From NCBI RefSeq assembly GCF_025148125.1, contig NZ_CP102267.1, positions 847,001 through 911,000 of the forward strand: a DNA stretch of 64,000 bases, given 5' to 3'. Each line of letters starts with the position of its first letter. The first letter of the stretch is position 1. Shown one piece after another: positions 1 through 8,205 of the stretch. The notes under the pieces are model-generated. The model was not told the origin of the DNA and did no database searches. It was given only the letters and a program-made list of their open reading frames with translations. The DNA comes from Blautia wexlerae DSM 19850 (GTDB lineage Bacteria > Bacillota > Clostridia > Lachnospirales > Lachnospiraceae). The position numbers and the translations under genes are program-made.

Positions 1-1750
1 CAGCATAGGAATACAAAGCAACACCCTTAGAATCTGTAGAATGCCCATAAATGGTAATAGGAATTCCCAGGCTCATACAGAAATCATACAGCACGATTGC
101 AGTTTTCCGGGCATGGGTAATACGATCTCCCCAGCCCATAGAACCACTTTCATCAACCAAAAGTCCCACGGAAAGTTTTTGTTCTTCATCCGGAAGCCTG
201 GTTCTGGTAAAGATACCGCCGTCCTTTCGGTATAAAGCCCGCATATCCAGCCTTTTACCAAATAACAGGTTTTTTTGTTTCCCGCCTTCTGCCTCTTCTT
301 TTAATAAAGGAAGAATGGAACTTTGCAGCCTTTTGGAGGTCCGCAAAAGAGGGGAAGCAACTGTTTGATAAGATTTGATAAAAAAGTCGGAAACGGGATT
401 GATGCGGTGGATTGTTACATGGATGCCTGCATGGGCATTTCCGTAATGTATTTCATCCGCCGATTTTTGCAAGTCTTCTGTTAATTCCTGTTCATAACCA
501 TTTTGGGCTTTTTCCGTAGCAACATCATTTAGGATGCGTGCAAGATCATTCGCTGCATTTTCATAACCGGAACCGGCATACTGTGATGCGTATGTGATTC
601 CTGGATTATTTCCATCTAATACTGCTGTAGTTTTAGCAAGTTCAATTCTTCCTCCTTCTTCCTGCAGTACTTTTTCTGCCTGGTTGATTGCATCTTGTCT
701 GTAATTTGGATCAAGACCAGATAAGTCACAGGTTATAGGAGTTTTTGATTTTACTGTAGGACCTGGAATGTTTTTAGGGATTCCTCCGTTTTTACCAGTT
801 GGAAGAGGAGATCCGCTACCTGATTCTTTCCGCAGCAGATCCTCCAGAGCATCGCCAACTTGGGTACTATCCTGCTTTTTTAAAGACTCTCTGGTTAACT
901 CTACCATAGGCTGAATATAGTTCCAGCAAAGTACTAAAAGATAGTTGGAAGCACGTAAGCGTTCTTTCCCCTGTGTGGCAATTAAAGCATCGTCAATATA
1001 ATCCATGCAGTCTGAAAGGGTGTCTGTGTATTCTCCAGAATAATTCGTGCGGTTATTTATATTACCAGTCCGGCAATAAGACAAAATTAAATTGCTCATA
1101 ATGGAAAACGGCTGATAGCCACAGTCAATTTGTTCCTGTATAGAAGGAATCAATTCAGACATCCGCAGATTATTGATCTGTATTCCCTGCTTAAAAGTTC
1201 CGGGATATTCTTCACACATCCGGGCTTCAATGTAGATGTCCTCCAGTATATTATTAAACTGTGCAGCACAGCGGGATAGCGTCAGACACGTTGCGTTATC
1301 TTTTTCTTCCATGGCATCTAAGATGTCCTGCAGATTTGCCTTGTATCCAGAAGGCAGATTGTCTGGTGCTTCTGGATAGAAGGAACCATTTTCCATATTG
1401 GTCAGATAAAGCTGTAGTGATGCAAAATCAGAGTAACGCAGATGTCCGATTTCATGTCCAGTTAGACCAGTCAGGCTTTGTGACCGCAGAAATCGGGAAG
1501 GAAAGCTTTGGGTTATCGAGTTTGCGGCGTTACAGTGAATTCTATAATTATCTGTATAAGCGATGTCTGCATTTTCAGAACTGTCCCATTCCATAAGCAC
1601 CTGAAGTCCATAGCGAGAACGGCCAGTAGCCGTTTTCGCCAGAGATGTTTGGTATTTTTGGAAAGCCGATGAAAGAAAGAGTTCTTCATCAGTGATTTTT
1701 GACTCCGTATCCCGAATCATTCTTTTTAAAGCTTTTTGAGTGTTATTCAA
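1..1750 (-). CDS. VWA-domain protein with HExxH motif (CobT-like), 3' end outside window
   Basis: Open reading frame running off the left edge; about 583 codons are visible. I place the start at TTG 1750-1748 behind AAAGGTG. Near residue 100 it has a HEIGHLRYSD segment, a HExxH metal-site pattern. Near residue 533 is a von Willebrand A MIDAS motif, DESGSMG, preceded by VGLLV. This order resembles CobT-type partners of MoxR/CobS AAA ATPases, and the ATPase gene is just upstream in the same operon, so the two probably form an ATPase-VWA machine. The substrate is unknown. Cobalt chelation is unlikely in this mobile context. The frame was checked between the start and the MIDAS motif. Confidence 0.8.
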   Translation of the reverse strand, partial: MNNTQKALKRMIRDTESKITDEELFLSSAFQKYQTSLAKTATGRSRYGLQVLMEWDSSENADIAYTDNYRIHCNAANSITQSFPSRFLRSQSLTGLTGHEIGHLRYSDFASLQLYLTNMENGSFYPEAPDNLPSGYKANLQDILDAMEEKDNATCLTLSRCAAQFNNILEDIYIEARMCEEYPGTFKQGIQINNLRMSELIPSIQEQIDCGYQPFSIMSNLILSYCRTGNINNRTNYSGEYTDTLSDCMDYIDDALIATQGKERLRASNYLLVLCWNYIQPMVELTRESLKKQDSTQVGDALEDLLRKESGSGSPLPTGKNGGIPKNIPGPTVKSKTPITCDLSGLDPNYRQDAINQAEKVLQEEGGRIELAKTTAVLDGNNPGITYASQYAGSGYENAANDLARILNDVATEKAQNGYEQELTEDLQKSADEIHYGNAHAGIHVTIHRINPVSDFFIKSYQTVASPLLRTSKRLQSSILPLLKEEAEGGKQKNLLFGKRLDMRALYRKDGGIFTRTRLPDEEQKLSVGLLVDESGSMGWGDRITHARKTAIVLYDFCMSLGIPITIYGHSTDSKGVALYSYA

Positions 1751-1755
1751 TTTTT

Positions 1756-2013
1756 TCACCTTTCTTTCTTTTTCATATTTTGGGTTAGGAGATCTTCCAT
1801 TGTACAGCCGTAATACTGGGCTAACCGAAAGACGGCGTAAGCAGATGGAAGCGTATGCCCATTTTCATAGTTCATAATTGTTTTTTCCGGTAGATGCAGA
1901 AGTCTTGCTACGGCTTTCTGAGAGAGTTTCGTCTGCTTGGATTTTCTTAAATAAACGAGATTTTCTGCCAGAGTTTTGCGTAGTTCGGCTTCGGTATAAA
2001 AGGTGTTCTTCAA
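1756..2013 (-). CDS. XRE-family helix-turn-helix regulator, small
   Basis: About 85 residues containing a Cro/CI-type HTH: LSQKAVARLLHLPEKTIMNYENG followed by AVFRLAQYYGCTMEDLL, the typical XRE core plus last helices. The frame is open further upstream, into the AAA gene. I prefer the TTG at 2013 just after the AAA stop, with translational coupling, because upstream codons overlap the ATPase and do not look like protein. No strong ribosome site is visible, so the start is uncertain. It ends 6 bases before the VWA gene. Likely a DNA-binding regulator of the element. Confidence 0.7.
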   Translation of the reverse strand: MKNTFYTEAELRKTLAENLVYLRKSKQTKLSQKAVARLLHLPEKTIMNYENGHTLPSAYAVFRLAQYYGCTMEDLLTQNMKKKER

Positions 2014-2020
2014 TAGTGTG

Positions 2021-3838
2021 TTATGATGCAAGAACTGTATCCAAGCAAGAACCTTCAATTTCGATACGGCTTTCAGAATCGGCAGTGACGGAAGATAAAA
2101 TGGTATAATGAGCAGCTTCCTGTATATCGCCACATACCATAAAAGACTGAACCCAGGCAATTAATTCCCGGACTCCACAGCAGCCATCTGTTATCAGGTT
2201 ATCCTGACAATACTGTGCGATGGAACGTACAATCTGTGTCATGGTACGTACTGATTTTTTATCGGAACATCCGGTAATAGCAAGAACACGCTCTACCATG
2301 GTCTCTTCATCCGGTTCATCCATATCTATGACCATATTCATCCTTGAAATGACAGACTGGTTCATGGGACGACAGCCGGCATAGTCATGATTAGTTGTGA
2401 CTACAATGGTAGTATCCGGATGCCGATGGATGACTTCCCCGTTTGGCAGAAATACACTGTTACAACGGTCCAACAGGGAATTAAGCCCTACCAGTACACC
2501 AGGATTGGCAATCACCGTAGGCTCCTGTATTTCTACCAGATAGCCGTTTCGGATGGCTTCAACCAGTGGTGTATCCACATAGCGGAACTGTTGGCTGTTG
2601 GAGGTAGCAGCTTGTTTCTGTTTCATTTCCTCAGATATATGATGGATCAATTCTTCATAAACTGTATTTTCTGATACTTTTTCATCATAAGTACCCGTTA
2701 ATTTTTCATAGGCAGTAGCCGGATCTAGGGTAATGTCTTGAAAAGAGGGCAGTTCCCCTACCAAAGAAAGCTGTTTTTCATCTACATCAGGTAAAATCTG
2801 TCCAAGAAGGTCAAAAATTTCTGTATTTGCCGAGCAGGTGATGCATCGGTAAGGCAGGTGAAGTCCTGCAGCAATGGCTTTGGCACCTTCGGTCTTTCCC
2901 GTTCCAGCAGGCCCACGGAGCATAAAATTCCGCATAGGCTGCTTGCTGTCAGTTGTTAATTTGGCATGTTCGCATATTCTTTGGATTTCTTTTGGGATTA
3001 CATACCAATCTTCGAGAATAGGAACGGTTGATTCTTCTTGGGAAGTTAATGTCCGAGAATTGGACAGGATGTATTTATCGACAAAATCTTCTTTGGGAAT
3101 TGAAACGGCGGAAGCAGTATAGTGATGTCCACCTTTTAATACCTGAAAGGTACCCTGGATAATTTCCGTTGGTGCATAAACACCTTTTTGGATATTCAGT
3201 GGTGTAAGTCTTTGGAGCACGCCATTTGCAGGAGTGTCAACTTTGATGTTCCCGATAGGAAGGGAATCACCATAACGGATCCTGCGGTACACGTTATCAC
3301 AAAGAACCGCAGCCGTTTCTGCAGCTTTGGGCAGGTCAGGAAAACCGTCATCACGGTGTTGCTTTAATTCCTGATATTTTTCATTGAATTCGTCATCAGA
3401 AAGAAACGTAGGCATTAAAGCAAAATAAAGAGCACTTCCGGAATCTTCATCTTTTTTAAACTGATATGGCTCTGGTTTACTGTCCAGATCCAAAGGTTTT
3501 TCATACTTTCCGGCTATAAATTTCCCAGTCATACGGTTGTAGACCACTACATGCAGCAACCCGGTACGGCTTGGATATTCTGCGATTGTAAAATTGTTTG
3601 CTTGGCTTCCAATGGCTCCGAGTTCTTCCTCTGCTTTTCCAGCAGGTGGATTTTCCAAATCCATATAAGAAAAAACTGCCTGCAAAGTAGCAGAATGGAG
3701 AGTAGCCCGTTTTTTAGGCTGATTACAGTATTTGGAAGCGATGTCTTTCATCACTGCACTTTTCCCGGAATAGCTGTCAAATGGAAATGGTAGCGTTCTT
3801 TCAAAAGTCCAGTTAGGGACAAAGTTTGTATTTGGCAT
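2021..3838 (-). CDS. MoxR/CobS-like AAA+ ATPase
   Basis: 605 aa, ATG behind AAAGGAGG. The C-terminal half is an AAA+ module: Walker A in LRGPAGTGKTEGAKAIA (about residue 310), sensor/Walker B region in TTIVVTTNHDYAGC, then MNQSVISRMNMVIDMDEPDE, as in MoxR/CobS ATPases that replace CbbQ/NorQ. The N-terminal ~280 residues are not recognised. It lies 13 bases downstream of the two-TM protein gene and upstream of the XRE and VWA genes. The likely role is ATP-driven remodelling together with the VWA protein; inferred from pairing, not from a known substrate. Confidence 0.85.
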   Translation of the reverse strand: MPNTNFVPNWTFERTLPFPFDSYSGKSAVMKDIASKYCNQPKKRATLHSATLQAVFSYMDLENPPAGKAEEELGAIGSQANNFTIAEYPSRTGLLHVVVYNRMTGKFIAGKYEKPLDLDSKPEPYQFKKDEDSGSALYFALMPTFLSDDEFNEKYQELKQHRDDGFPDLPKAAETAAVLCDNVYRRIRYGDSLPIGNIKVDTPANGVLQRLTPLNIQKGVYAPTEIIQGTFQVLKGGHHYTASAVSIPKEDFVDKYILSNSRTLTSQEESTVPILEDWYVIPKEIQRICEHAKLTTDSKQPMRNFMLRGPAGTGKTEGAKAIAAGLHLPYRCITCSANTEIFDLLGQILPDVDEKQLSLVGELPSFQDITLDPATAYEKLTGTYDEKVSENTVYEELIHHISEEMKQKQAATSNSQQFRYVDTPLVEAIRNGYLVEIQEPTVIANPGVLVGLNSLLDRCNSVFLPNGEVIHRHPDTTIVVTTNHDYAGCRPMNQSVISRMNMVIDMDEPDEETMVERVLAITGCSDKKSVRTMTQIVRSIAQYCQDNLITDGCCGVRELIAWVQSFMVCGDIQEAAHYTILSSVTADSESRIEIEGSCLDTVLAS

Positions 3839-3851
3839 AGTATTTCCTCCT

Positions 3852-4637
3852 TTATTCTTTTATCCAGGATAATTCTAGTGCCTGGTCCTTTTCTTTTGCG
3901 GTCAATTCATCTTTTTGGAAGATGGAAATGAGAATATCCCAATAGTTTCGTGGCGGGAAATAATCAAAACAATCCTTGATTTCCGCTGTATCACCATTTT
4001 GGATGTAAATTTGCCCGTTTTCATTAATATAGAGTTTATGGTGTCCTTTCGCATGGAGCTGTCCGATAAGGTTCTCCAGTTTTTTCTTGCCAATTAAGGA
4101 ATACCAGGATTCCGGATCAGCAAAAGGAACATCGTCCTCATCGGTAACTGTGACAGTCTTTTTGAGGCTGGCAATGGTCAGCATTTGAAGTTCCAGATAT
4201 CCGTATTGGTTCATACGTGCTTCCGCAAAGTTGTAGTCCTCCGTATGAAAGGTTCTCAGACGTATGGGATTTCCGCAAAGGAGCTGCTTCATGGATGGCG
4301 ACTTCTGGAATTCCCATGTTGCATTTGGAAATGCAGCCTGTAGTTTGTCGGTAATCTGATAGCTGATTTGTCTCCAAAGCAATTCTTCTGTTTCGGAAAC
4401 TGGCTCAGATGATTTCAAAGAAGACCAAGGGCTTGTTTTGCCCTGGTTCTTGAGTAGGTTTAGAGTCAGTTTATGGATTTTGGGAAGAAGTGTGGAAAGA
4501 AATAGCAGCAGGATGCCAAGGATTCCGATACTTGCGACTGCATTACGATTTCCATTTCCTGGTATGAATATAGTTGCAATTAACAAAATTATTGTGAGCA
4601 TACTTAGAACTTTAAGAAATTTCTTTTGTGTATTCAC
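3852..4637 (-). CDS. Two-TM membrane protein, ICE-conserved type, unknown function
   Basis: 261 aa from GTG 4637 behind GGAGG. Residues about 10-55 form two hydrophobic segments (VLSMLTIILLIATIFIP and VASIGILGILLLFLSTLLP) and the remaining ~200 residues are soluble and probably cytoplasmic. No catalytic motif is recognised. It lies between ssb and the AAA ATPase in the same minus-strand operon and is separated from ssb by a terminator-like hairpin. An accessory role in conjugation or DNA processing is possible but not shown. Confidence 0.7.
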   Translation of the reverse strand: MNTQKKFLKVLSMLTIILLIATIFIPGNGNRNAVASIGILGILLLFLSTLLPKIHKLTLNLLKNQGKTSPWSSLKSSEPVSETEELLWRQISYQITDKLQAAFPNATWEFQKSPSMKQLLCGNPIRLRTFHTEDYNFAEARMNQYGYLELQMLTIASLKKTVTVTDEDDVPFADPESWYSLIGKKKLENLIGQLHAKGHHKLYINENGQIYIQNGDTAEIKDCFDYFPPRNYWDILISIFQKDELTAKEKDQALELSWIKE

Positions 4638-4664
4638 TTCATTTCCTCCATGTTTGTCTCAATA

Positions 4665-4714
4665 GAAAAAGGAATTGCAGCAGACCAGTAGATACTGGAA
4701 AGTCGCAATTCCTT
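4665..4714 (-). terminator. Intrinsic terminator/attenuator after ssb
   Basis: Perfect 10-bp inverted repeat AAGGAATTGC (4669-4678) and GCAATTCCTT (4705-4714). On the minus strand it is followed by TTTTTC. It lies directly after ssb and before the next operon gene, so it probably lowers read-through and leaves ssb the most abundant product. Confidence 0.75.
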
Positions 4715-4736
4715 CATTTTAGGGTTCTTTGATAAT

Positions 4737-5375
4737 TTACGGGAATGGAAGTTGCTGTGGTGGTGTATTTTCCGGAATATTGGTAAATCCATCACCTGAC
4801 ACATTGCCAGCCGTAAATCCCTGTGGTGCATAAGCCGATCCCCCTGCAGGAGCATAAGACATCTGTTGGGCGGCCTGTGGCATCATATTGTTATTGACTG
4901 GCATTGCGCCAGTAGGCACGGTACCGGAAGGATTCATTCCCGGGTTTCCATTATAAGTAGCACCGTTTGCTGGTACTGGTGGAACATTTGGATTTCCGAC
5001 CATTGGATTCCCCGGTACAGGTGTTGCTGCATTGGTATCATTACGATTCGCAGGTAAGAACTGCCAGTCCTTTACCATAATTTGCGGCGTGATAGCTGCT
5101 TGACCTGCATTATTGCCTTTCTGGTGAATATACGGATGGAGTTCTAAATCTCCGTAGACCATGAGACACGTTGATTTTTTGACACCGGCTTTTATCAGTC
5201 GATCTGCAAGAAACTTGTTGCAGTAACACTGATAGAAGATGGGTTCTTCCTTTCCGCTTTGACCTCTCTGGTTGGTAGCAAGCCCCAGACTGATGTATTC
5301 AGTTCCGGAATTCTTTGCTTGTTGCATAACCGGATCGGCAGTTACCCTTCCTGTTACAATGATAATAGATGACAT
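4737..5375 (-). CDS. ssb: Single-stranded DNA-binding protein
   Basis: 212 aa, ATG behind AAAGGAG. The N-terminal ~105 residues are an OB fold of SSB type (IIIVTGRVTADPV, SLGLATNQRG, KSTCLMVYGDLELH). The C-terminal half is a disordered Pro/Gly/Asn/Met-rich tail ending QLPFP, a variant of the acidic SSB tip that binds partner proteins. It is first gene of the left backbone operon, with a strong promoter and a leader hairpin upstream. Mobile-element SSBs coat single-stranded DNA during rolling-circle transfer and establishment; that role is inferred. Confidence 0.9.
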   Translation of the reverse strand: MSSIIIVTGRVTADPVMQQAKNSGTEYISLGLATNQRGQSGKEEPIFYQCYCNKFLADRLIKAGVKKSTCLMVYGDLELHPYIHQKGNNAGQAAITPQIMVKDWQFLPANRNDTNAATPVPGNPMVGNPNVPPVPANGATYNGNPGMNPSGTVPTGAMPVNNNMMPQAAQQMSYAPAGGSAYAPQGFTAGNVSGDGFTNIPENTPPQQLPFP

Positions 5376-5419
5376 AAAAATTCTCCTTTCTGCCCTTTGG
5401 GCGATAAAATAGTGATAAA

Positions 5420-5468
5420 TAAAAAAAGTGCCATTATAGCACCGTATAAAACGGCATTATAATGACAC
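5420..5468 (-). terminator. Leader terminator upstream of ssb
   Basis: On the minus strand, a long imperfect stem (GTGTCATTATAATGCCGT pairing with ACGGTGCTATAATGGCAC) is followed by seven Ts. It lies between the predicted promoter and the ssb ribosome site, so it would act as an attenuator of the operon. Confidence 0.7.
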
Positions 5469-5553
5469 GATTTTCCAACTTAAACTGCATGTGTACTGGA
5501 GATAGTATCCAGACACCCTATAAAGGGATAACACAAAACTTAAATACAATATC

Positions 5554-5582
5554 ATAGTAACACAAGATATAGCGAAGGTCAA
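5554..5582 (-). promoter_or_regulatory. Predicted sigma-A promoter of the ssb operon
   Basis: Minus strand -35 TTGACC (5582-5577) and -10 TACTAT (5559-5554), spaced 17 bp, with an upstream AT-rich stretch. The leader to ssb would be roughly 170 nt and includes the terminator hairpin. Confidence 0.65.
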
Positions 5583-5709
5583 TGATAAAATACCATATAT
5601 AGTATTTTGCGATTCGAAATAATAATTTTTGTGTCAAAATGCTTGGAAGTGTAGTATTTTATGAGGATAATCCCAAATAGATATAAAATTTTCATAAAAC
5701 ACTACTACC

Positions 5710-5738
5710 TTTTCAGAGTAGATAAAATGTGGTAGAAT
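5710..5738 (+). promoter_or_regulatory. Predicted promoter of the 79-aa coiled-coil gene
   Basis: -35-like TTTTCA (5710-5715) and -10 TAGAAT (5733-5738) with a 17-bp spacer, 28 bases before the start codon. An imperfect 14-bp inverted repeat (about 5655-5668 and 5694-5707: GTAGTATTTTATGA and TCATAAAACACTAC) lies just upstream and could be an operator for this divergent region. Confidence 0.5.
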
Positions 5739-5765
5739 GAGGAAAAATTATTAGGAGGATGCATT

Positions 5766-6005
5766 ATGGCAAGACGAAAAAAACTGGAAAACACATCTTT
5801 GGAAGAGCAACTGGAGTATGTGGAACAGGAGATTCGTACAAAAGAGTCCGATTTAAAGGAACTGCGTCATAAAGCAAAAGAGATTCAAAAAGAGATAGAA
5901 GAGAAGCAGAAAGATGAGCTGTTTAAGGCTTTGGTAGCATCTGGGAAAACCATTGATGAGGTTATGAGATTTATAAAGGCAACAGGAGAAGATAAAATCG
6001 AATAA
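5766..6005 (+). CDS. 79-aa coiled-coil protein, unknown
   Basis: ATG behind TAGGAGGATG. Residues about 10-57 are strongly charged heptad-like helix (EEQLEYVEQEIRTKESDLKELRHK), followed by a short helix ASGKTIDEVMRFIKA that resembles the C-terminal helix of H-NS-like or small ICE coiled-coil proteins. It is divergent from the ssb operon and followed by its own terminator. A small DNA-binding or regulatory role for the element is a guess; no family is claimed. Confidence 0.7.
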   Translation: MARRKKLENTSLEEQLEYVEQEIRTKESDLKELRHKAKEIQKEIEEKQKDELFKALVASGKTIDEVMRFIKATGEDKIE

Positions 6006-6019
6006 AAAAAATGAAAGAT

Positions 6020-6057
6020 GCCGTTGTGGGGGAGTGAATCTGCAACGGTGTTTTTTA
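6020..6057 (+). terminator. Intrinsic terminator after the coiled-coil gene
   Basis: GCCGTTG ... CAACGGT stem (6020-6026 and 6043-6049) followed by G and TTTTTT, 15 bases after the stop codon. Confidence 0.75.
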
Positions 6058-6188
6058 TGGTCAGCTGAAATACAAATGATTTTCATAGACCACAATCACC
6101 GTTACCTTGGAAAGGAATATGTAGTGGTTCGAAGTTGTGTCTTTGCATTTGTAATTCGTAGATTTAATATATACTGCGTGGAAGTTAA

Positions 6189-6308
6189 GCCATTGTAGTG
6201 TCTAAAACTACGGATAACTCAGATGGTGCTTGGACGTATGTGATAGTTAATGAAGTGTTTGTGCCTGAAAAAATTGTTGAGGGTATACCTAGTTGTTTGA
6301 AAGTATGA
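6189..6308 (+). pseudogene. Gene 3' remnant
   Basis: The stretch 6058-6324 has no intact gene. One frame from 6189 to TGA 6306-6308 reads like real protein (KTTDNSDGAWTYVIVNEVF, then PEKIVEGIPSCLKV) but is preceded by TAA at 6186 and has no ribosome site. I read it as the tail of a gene whose front was lost when locus A was placed here. Family unknown. Confidence 0.35.
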
Positions 6309-6324
6309 AAAAAGTGAATAGGGT

Positions 6325-6366
6325 AAAAAATACCGTTACAGATTAATCTTTGTAATGGTATTTTTT
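6325..6366 (-). terminator. Terminator of the response regulator gene
   Basis: TACCGTTAC (6331-6339) and GTAATGGTA (6352-6360) pair with one wobble. A/T runs lie on both sides, so it can work in both directions. It lies 14 bases after the response-regulator stop codon and marks the left border of locus A. Confidence 0.75.
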
Positions 6367-6379
6367 GCGTGAATTTATT

Positions 6380-7054
6380 CTAACGGTGTAATTTATAACC
6401 TATTCCCCATACAGTATCGATATAAGGGGCTTGGTTTCCTATATGCTCTAGTTTTTTTCTTAGTTTGCTTATATGGACATTGAGAGTATTATCATCTGAA
6501 ATATAATCTTTTCCCCAAATAAGTTGATATAAAGATTCCTTTGTAAAAGTCTGTTTTGGATGTTTGATTAGTAGCTGTAAGAGGTTATATTCGGTAGTAG
6601 TCAGAGTAAGCTCTGTGTTATTTACAAGTACTTTGTGATCATCCACATTTATGCGAATATCTTTAAAGGAATATTCCGTTTGGGGACTTTCGCTGCAACG
6701 GCGCAAAACACTTTCTATTCGTGCGAGAACTTCTTCATGATAAAAAGGTTTAGTTATATAATCATCTGCACCGGATCGGAGAAGGTTTATACGAATCTCA
6801 GGCTGATTTTTGGCAGATATAACAATAACTGGAATAGAATTGTTGTGTTTTTTTAGGTGAAATAGTATTTTTTCACCAGGCAAATCGGGAAGCATCAAAT
6901 CTAATAACATTAAATCATATTTTTTAGAGGAAAGAGCTTCAATTGCTTCTATCCCATTGTGATATGCTGAAACATTGTAATGGTTTCTTTTTAATAATTC
7001 TGTAAGAATAAAGCAAATTTCTTTATCATCTTCTACTAATAATATATCAATCAT
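6380..7054 (-). CDS. OmpR-family response regulator of locus A
   Basis: 224 aa from ATG 7054 behind AAAGGAG; the longer in-frame extension has no ribosome site. Receiver domain: acidic pair in LLVEDD, phospho-acceptor Asp in LMLLDLMLPDLPG, Thr/Ser in VIVISAKN, Lys in YITKPF. The C-terminal winged helix (about residues 125-224) has the TTTEYNLLQLLIKHP and NTLNVHISKLRKKLE signature. It is divergent from the ABC transporter genes. Its histidine-kinase partner is probably the gene at 15930-16784, the last of the locus. It likely activates the precursor and immunity genes through repeats at 7191-7256. Confidence 0.9.
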   Translation of the reverse strand: MIDILLVEDDKEICFILTELLKRNHYNVSAYHNGIEAIEALSSKKYDLMLLDLMLPDLPGEKILFHLKKHNNSIPVIVISAKNQPEIRINLLRSGADDYITKPFYHEEVLARIESVLRRCSESPQTEYSFKDIRINVDDHKVLVNNTELTLTTTEYNLLQLLIKHPKQTFTKESLYQLIWGKDYISDDNTLNVHISKLRKKLEHIGNQAPYIDTVWGIGYKLHR

Positions 7055-7190
7055 AATAAACTCCTTTGGTAATAGGTATGGTAAAAATACTAACATGATT
7101 TGTAATTTCATACAAGTTACTGTTTTAAATAATTTGAAGGTTTCATAGGCGAGTGGGAAAATATAAAGATAAATTTATAATTTTATGGAA

Positions 7191-7256
7191 ATTTAAGAAC
7201 TGATTTAAGAGAAATGTTAGAATTAGACATTATCATTATCATTATAGGATTTAAGA
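7191..7256. promoter_or_regulatory. Repeated ATTTAAGA boxes in the divergent promoter region
   Basis: Three exact copies of ATTTAAGA at 7191, 7203 and 7249, the first two 12 bp apart, lie between the response regulator and the ABC ATPase gene. OmpR-type regulators bind direct repeats about one helical turn apart, so these are candidate binding sites. A clear -35/-10 pair could not be fixed. Confidence 0.4.
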
Positions 7257-7275
7257 AACGAGGGAAGTGATTAGA

Positions 7276-8205
7276 ATGAAAGAACCCGAAAAAATATTGG
7301 AAGCAAAAGATATTTGTAAAGCATACGGAAAAAATATGGTACTTAATCAGGTAAATCTTACGATAAAAGCGGGCGAGATATATGGACTGGTTGGAGAAAA
7401 TGGTGCAGGAAAAAGTAGCCTGATGAAAGTTATTACAGGACTAACAAAGCCGACTTCAGGTGAGATAAGTTTATTTGGTAAAAAAAATCTTGAAGATGAA
7501 AGAAATAAGATAGGATGTTTAATTGAAAATCCAGCTTTGTATATGGACATGACAGCACGCCAAAATTTGGAAATCCAGCGTACTCAACGAGGAATTCCAG
7601 GAAAAAGTAGTATTGATGAAGTTCTGGAAATAATGGATTTAAAGGACGCTGGAAATAAAAGAGTGAAGGCTTTTTCTTTAGGGATGAAACAGCGATTAGG
7701 AATTGCAATTGCATTGCTTGGTCGCCCACAGTTGCTAATTTTAGATGAACCAATAAATGGCTTAGATCCAACCAAAATTAAATATGTGCGAGAAGTCTTA
7801 AAGAATATGAATGAAGAAGATGGTACAACGATACTTATATCCAGTCATATTTTGCCAGAGTTACATCAACTTGCAACTGTATATGGATTTATACATCATG
7901 GAAAAATGTTACAACAGATTACAGATAAAGAATTAGATGAGAAATGTCGTCGTCATGTTCATATCGAAGTAGACAATGTGGAAAAGGCTAGTTGTATTTT
8001 AGATGAGAGGTATCCAGAAAGTCAAATAAAAGTTTATTTAAGAAATGTGATTAAGGTATTTGGTTATAATAAAAATATTTCTGATATAACAAAAGAATTA
8101 GTATATGGAGGAGTTGGTGTAGAAAAAATAGGATATGAAGGAGAAGACTTAGAAGAGTATTACACAAATCTATTATCGGAGGTGAAATCGAATGAGACAG
8201 CTTAA
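7276..8205 (+). CDS. ABC transporter ATPase, bacteriocin-immunity (BcrA/LanF) type
   Basis: 309 aa from ATG 7276; an in-frame GTG at 7267 is too close to the GAGGGA site. Walker A GENGAGKSS, signature FSLGMKQRLGIA, Walker B LLILDEPINGLDP and the H-loop SSHIL are all present. The C-terminal ~90 residues are the extension typical of BcrA/LanF ATPases. It overlaps the permease gene by 14 bases. The pair probably expels the peptide made by this locus from the producer membrane (self-immunity). Confidence 0.9.
   Translation: MKEPEKILEAKDICKAYGKNMVLNQVNLTIKAGEIYGLVGENGAGKSSLMKVITGLTKPTSGEISLFGKKNLEDERNKIGCLIENPALYMDMTARQNLEIQRTQRGIPGKSSIDEVLEIMDLKDAGNKRVKAFSLGMKQRLGIAIALLGRPQLLILDEPINGLDPTKIKYVREVLKNMNEEDGTTILISSHILPELHQLATVYGFIHHGKMLQQITDKELDEKCRRHVHIEVDNVEKASCILDERYPESQIKVYLRNVIKVFGYNKNISDITKELVYGGVGVEKIGYEGEDLEEYYTNLLSEVKSNETA

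Noticed and set aside
2387..3122. Plus-strand open frames opposite the AAA ATPase gene
   Set aside because: No ribosome sites, no protein-like composition; shadows of the minus-strand gene.
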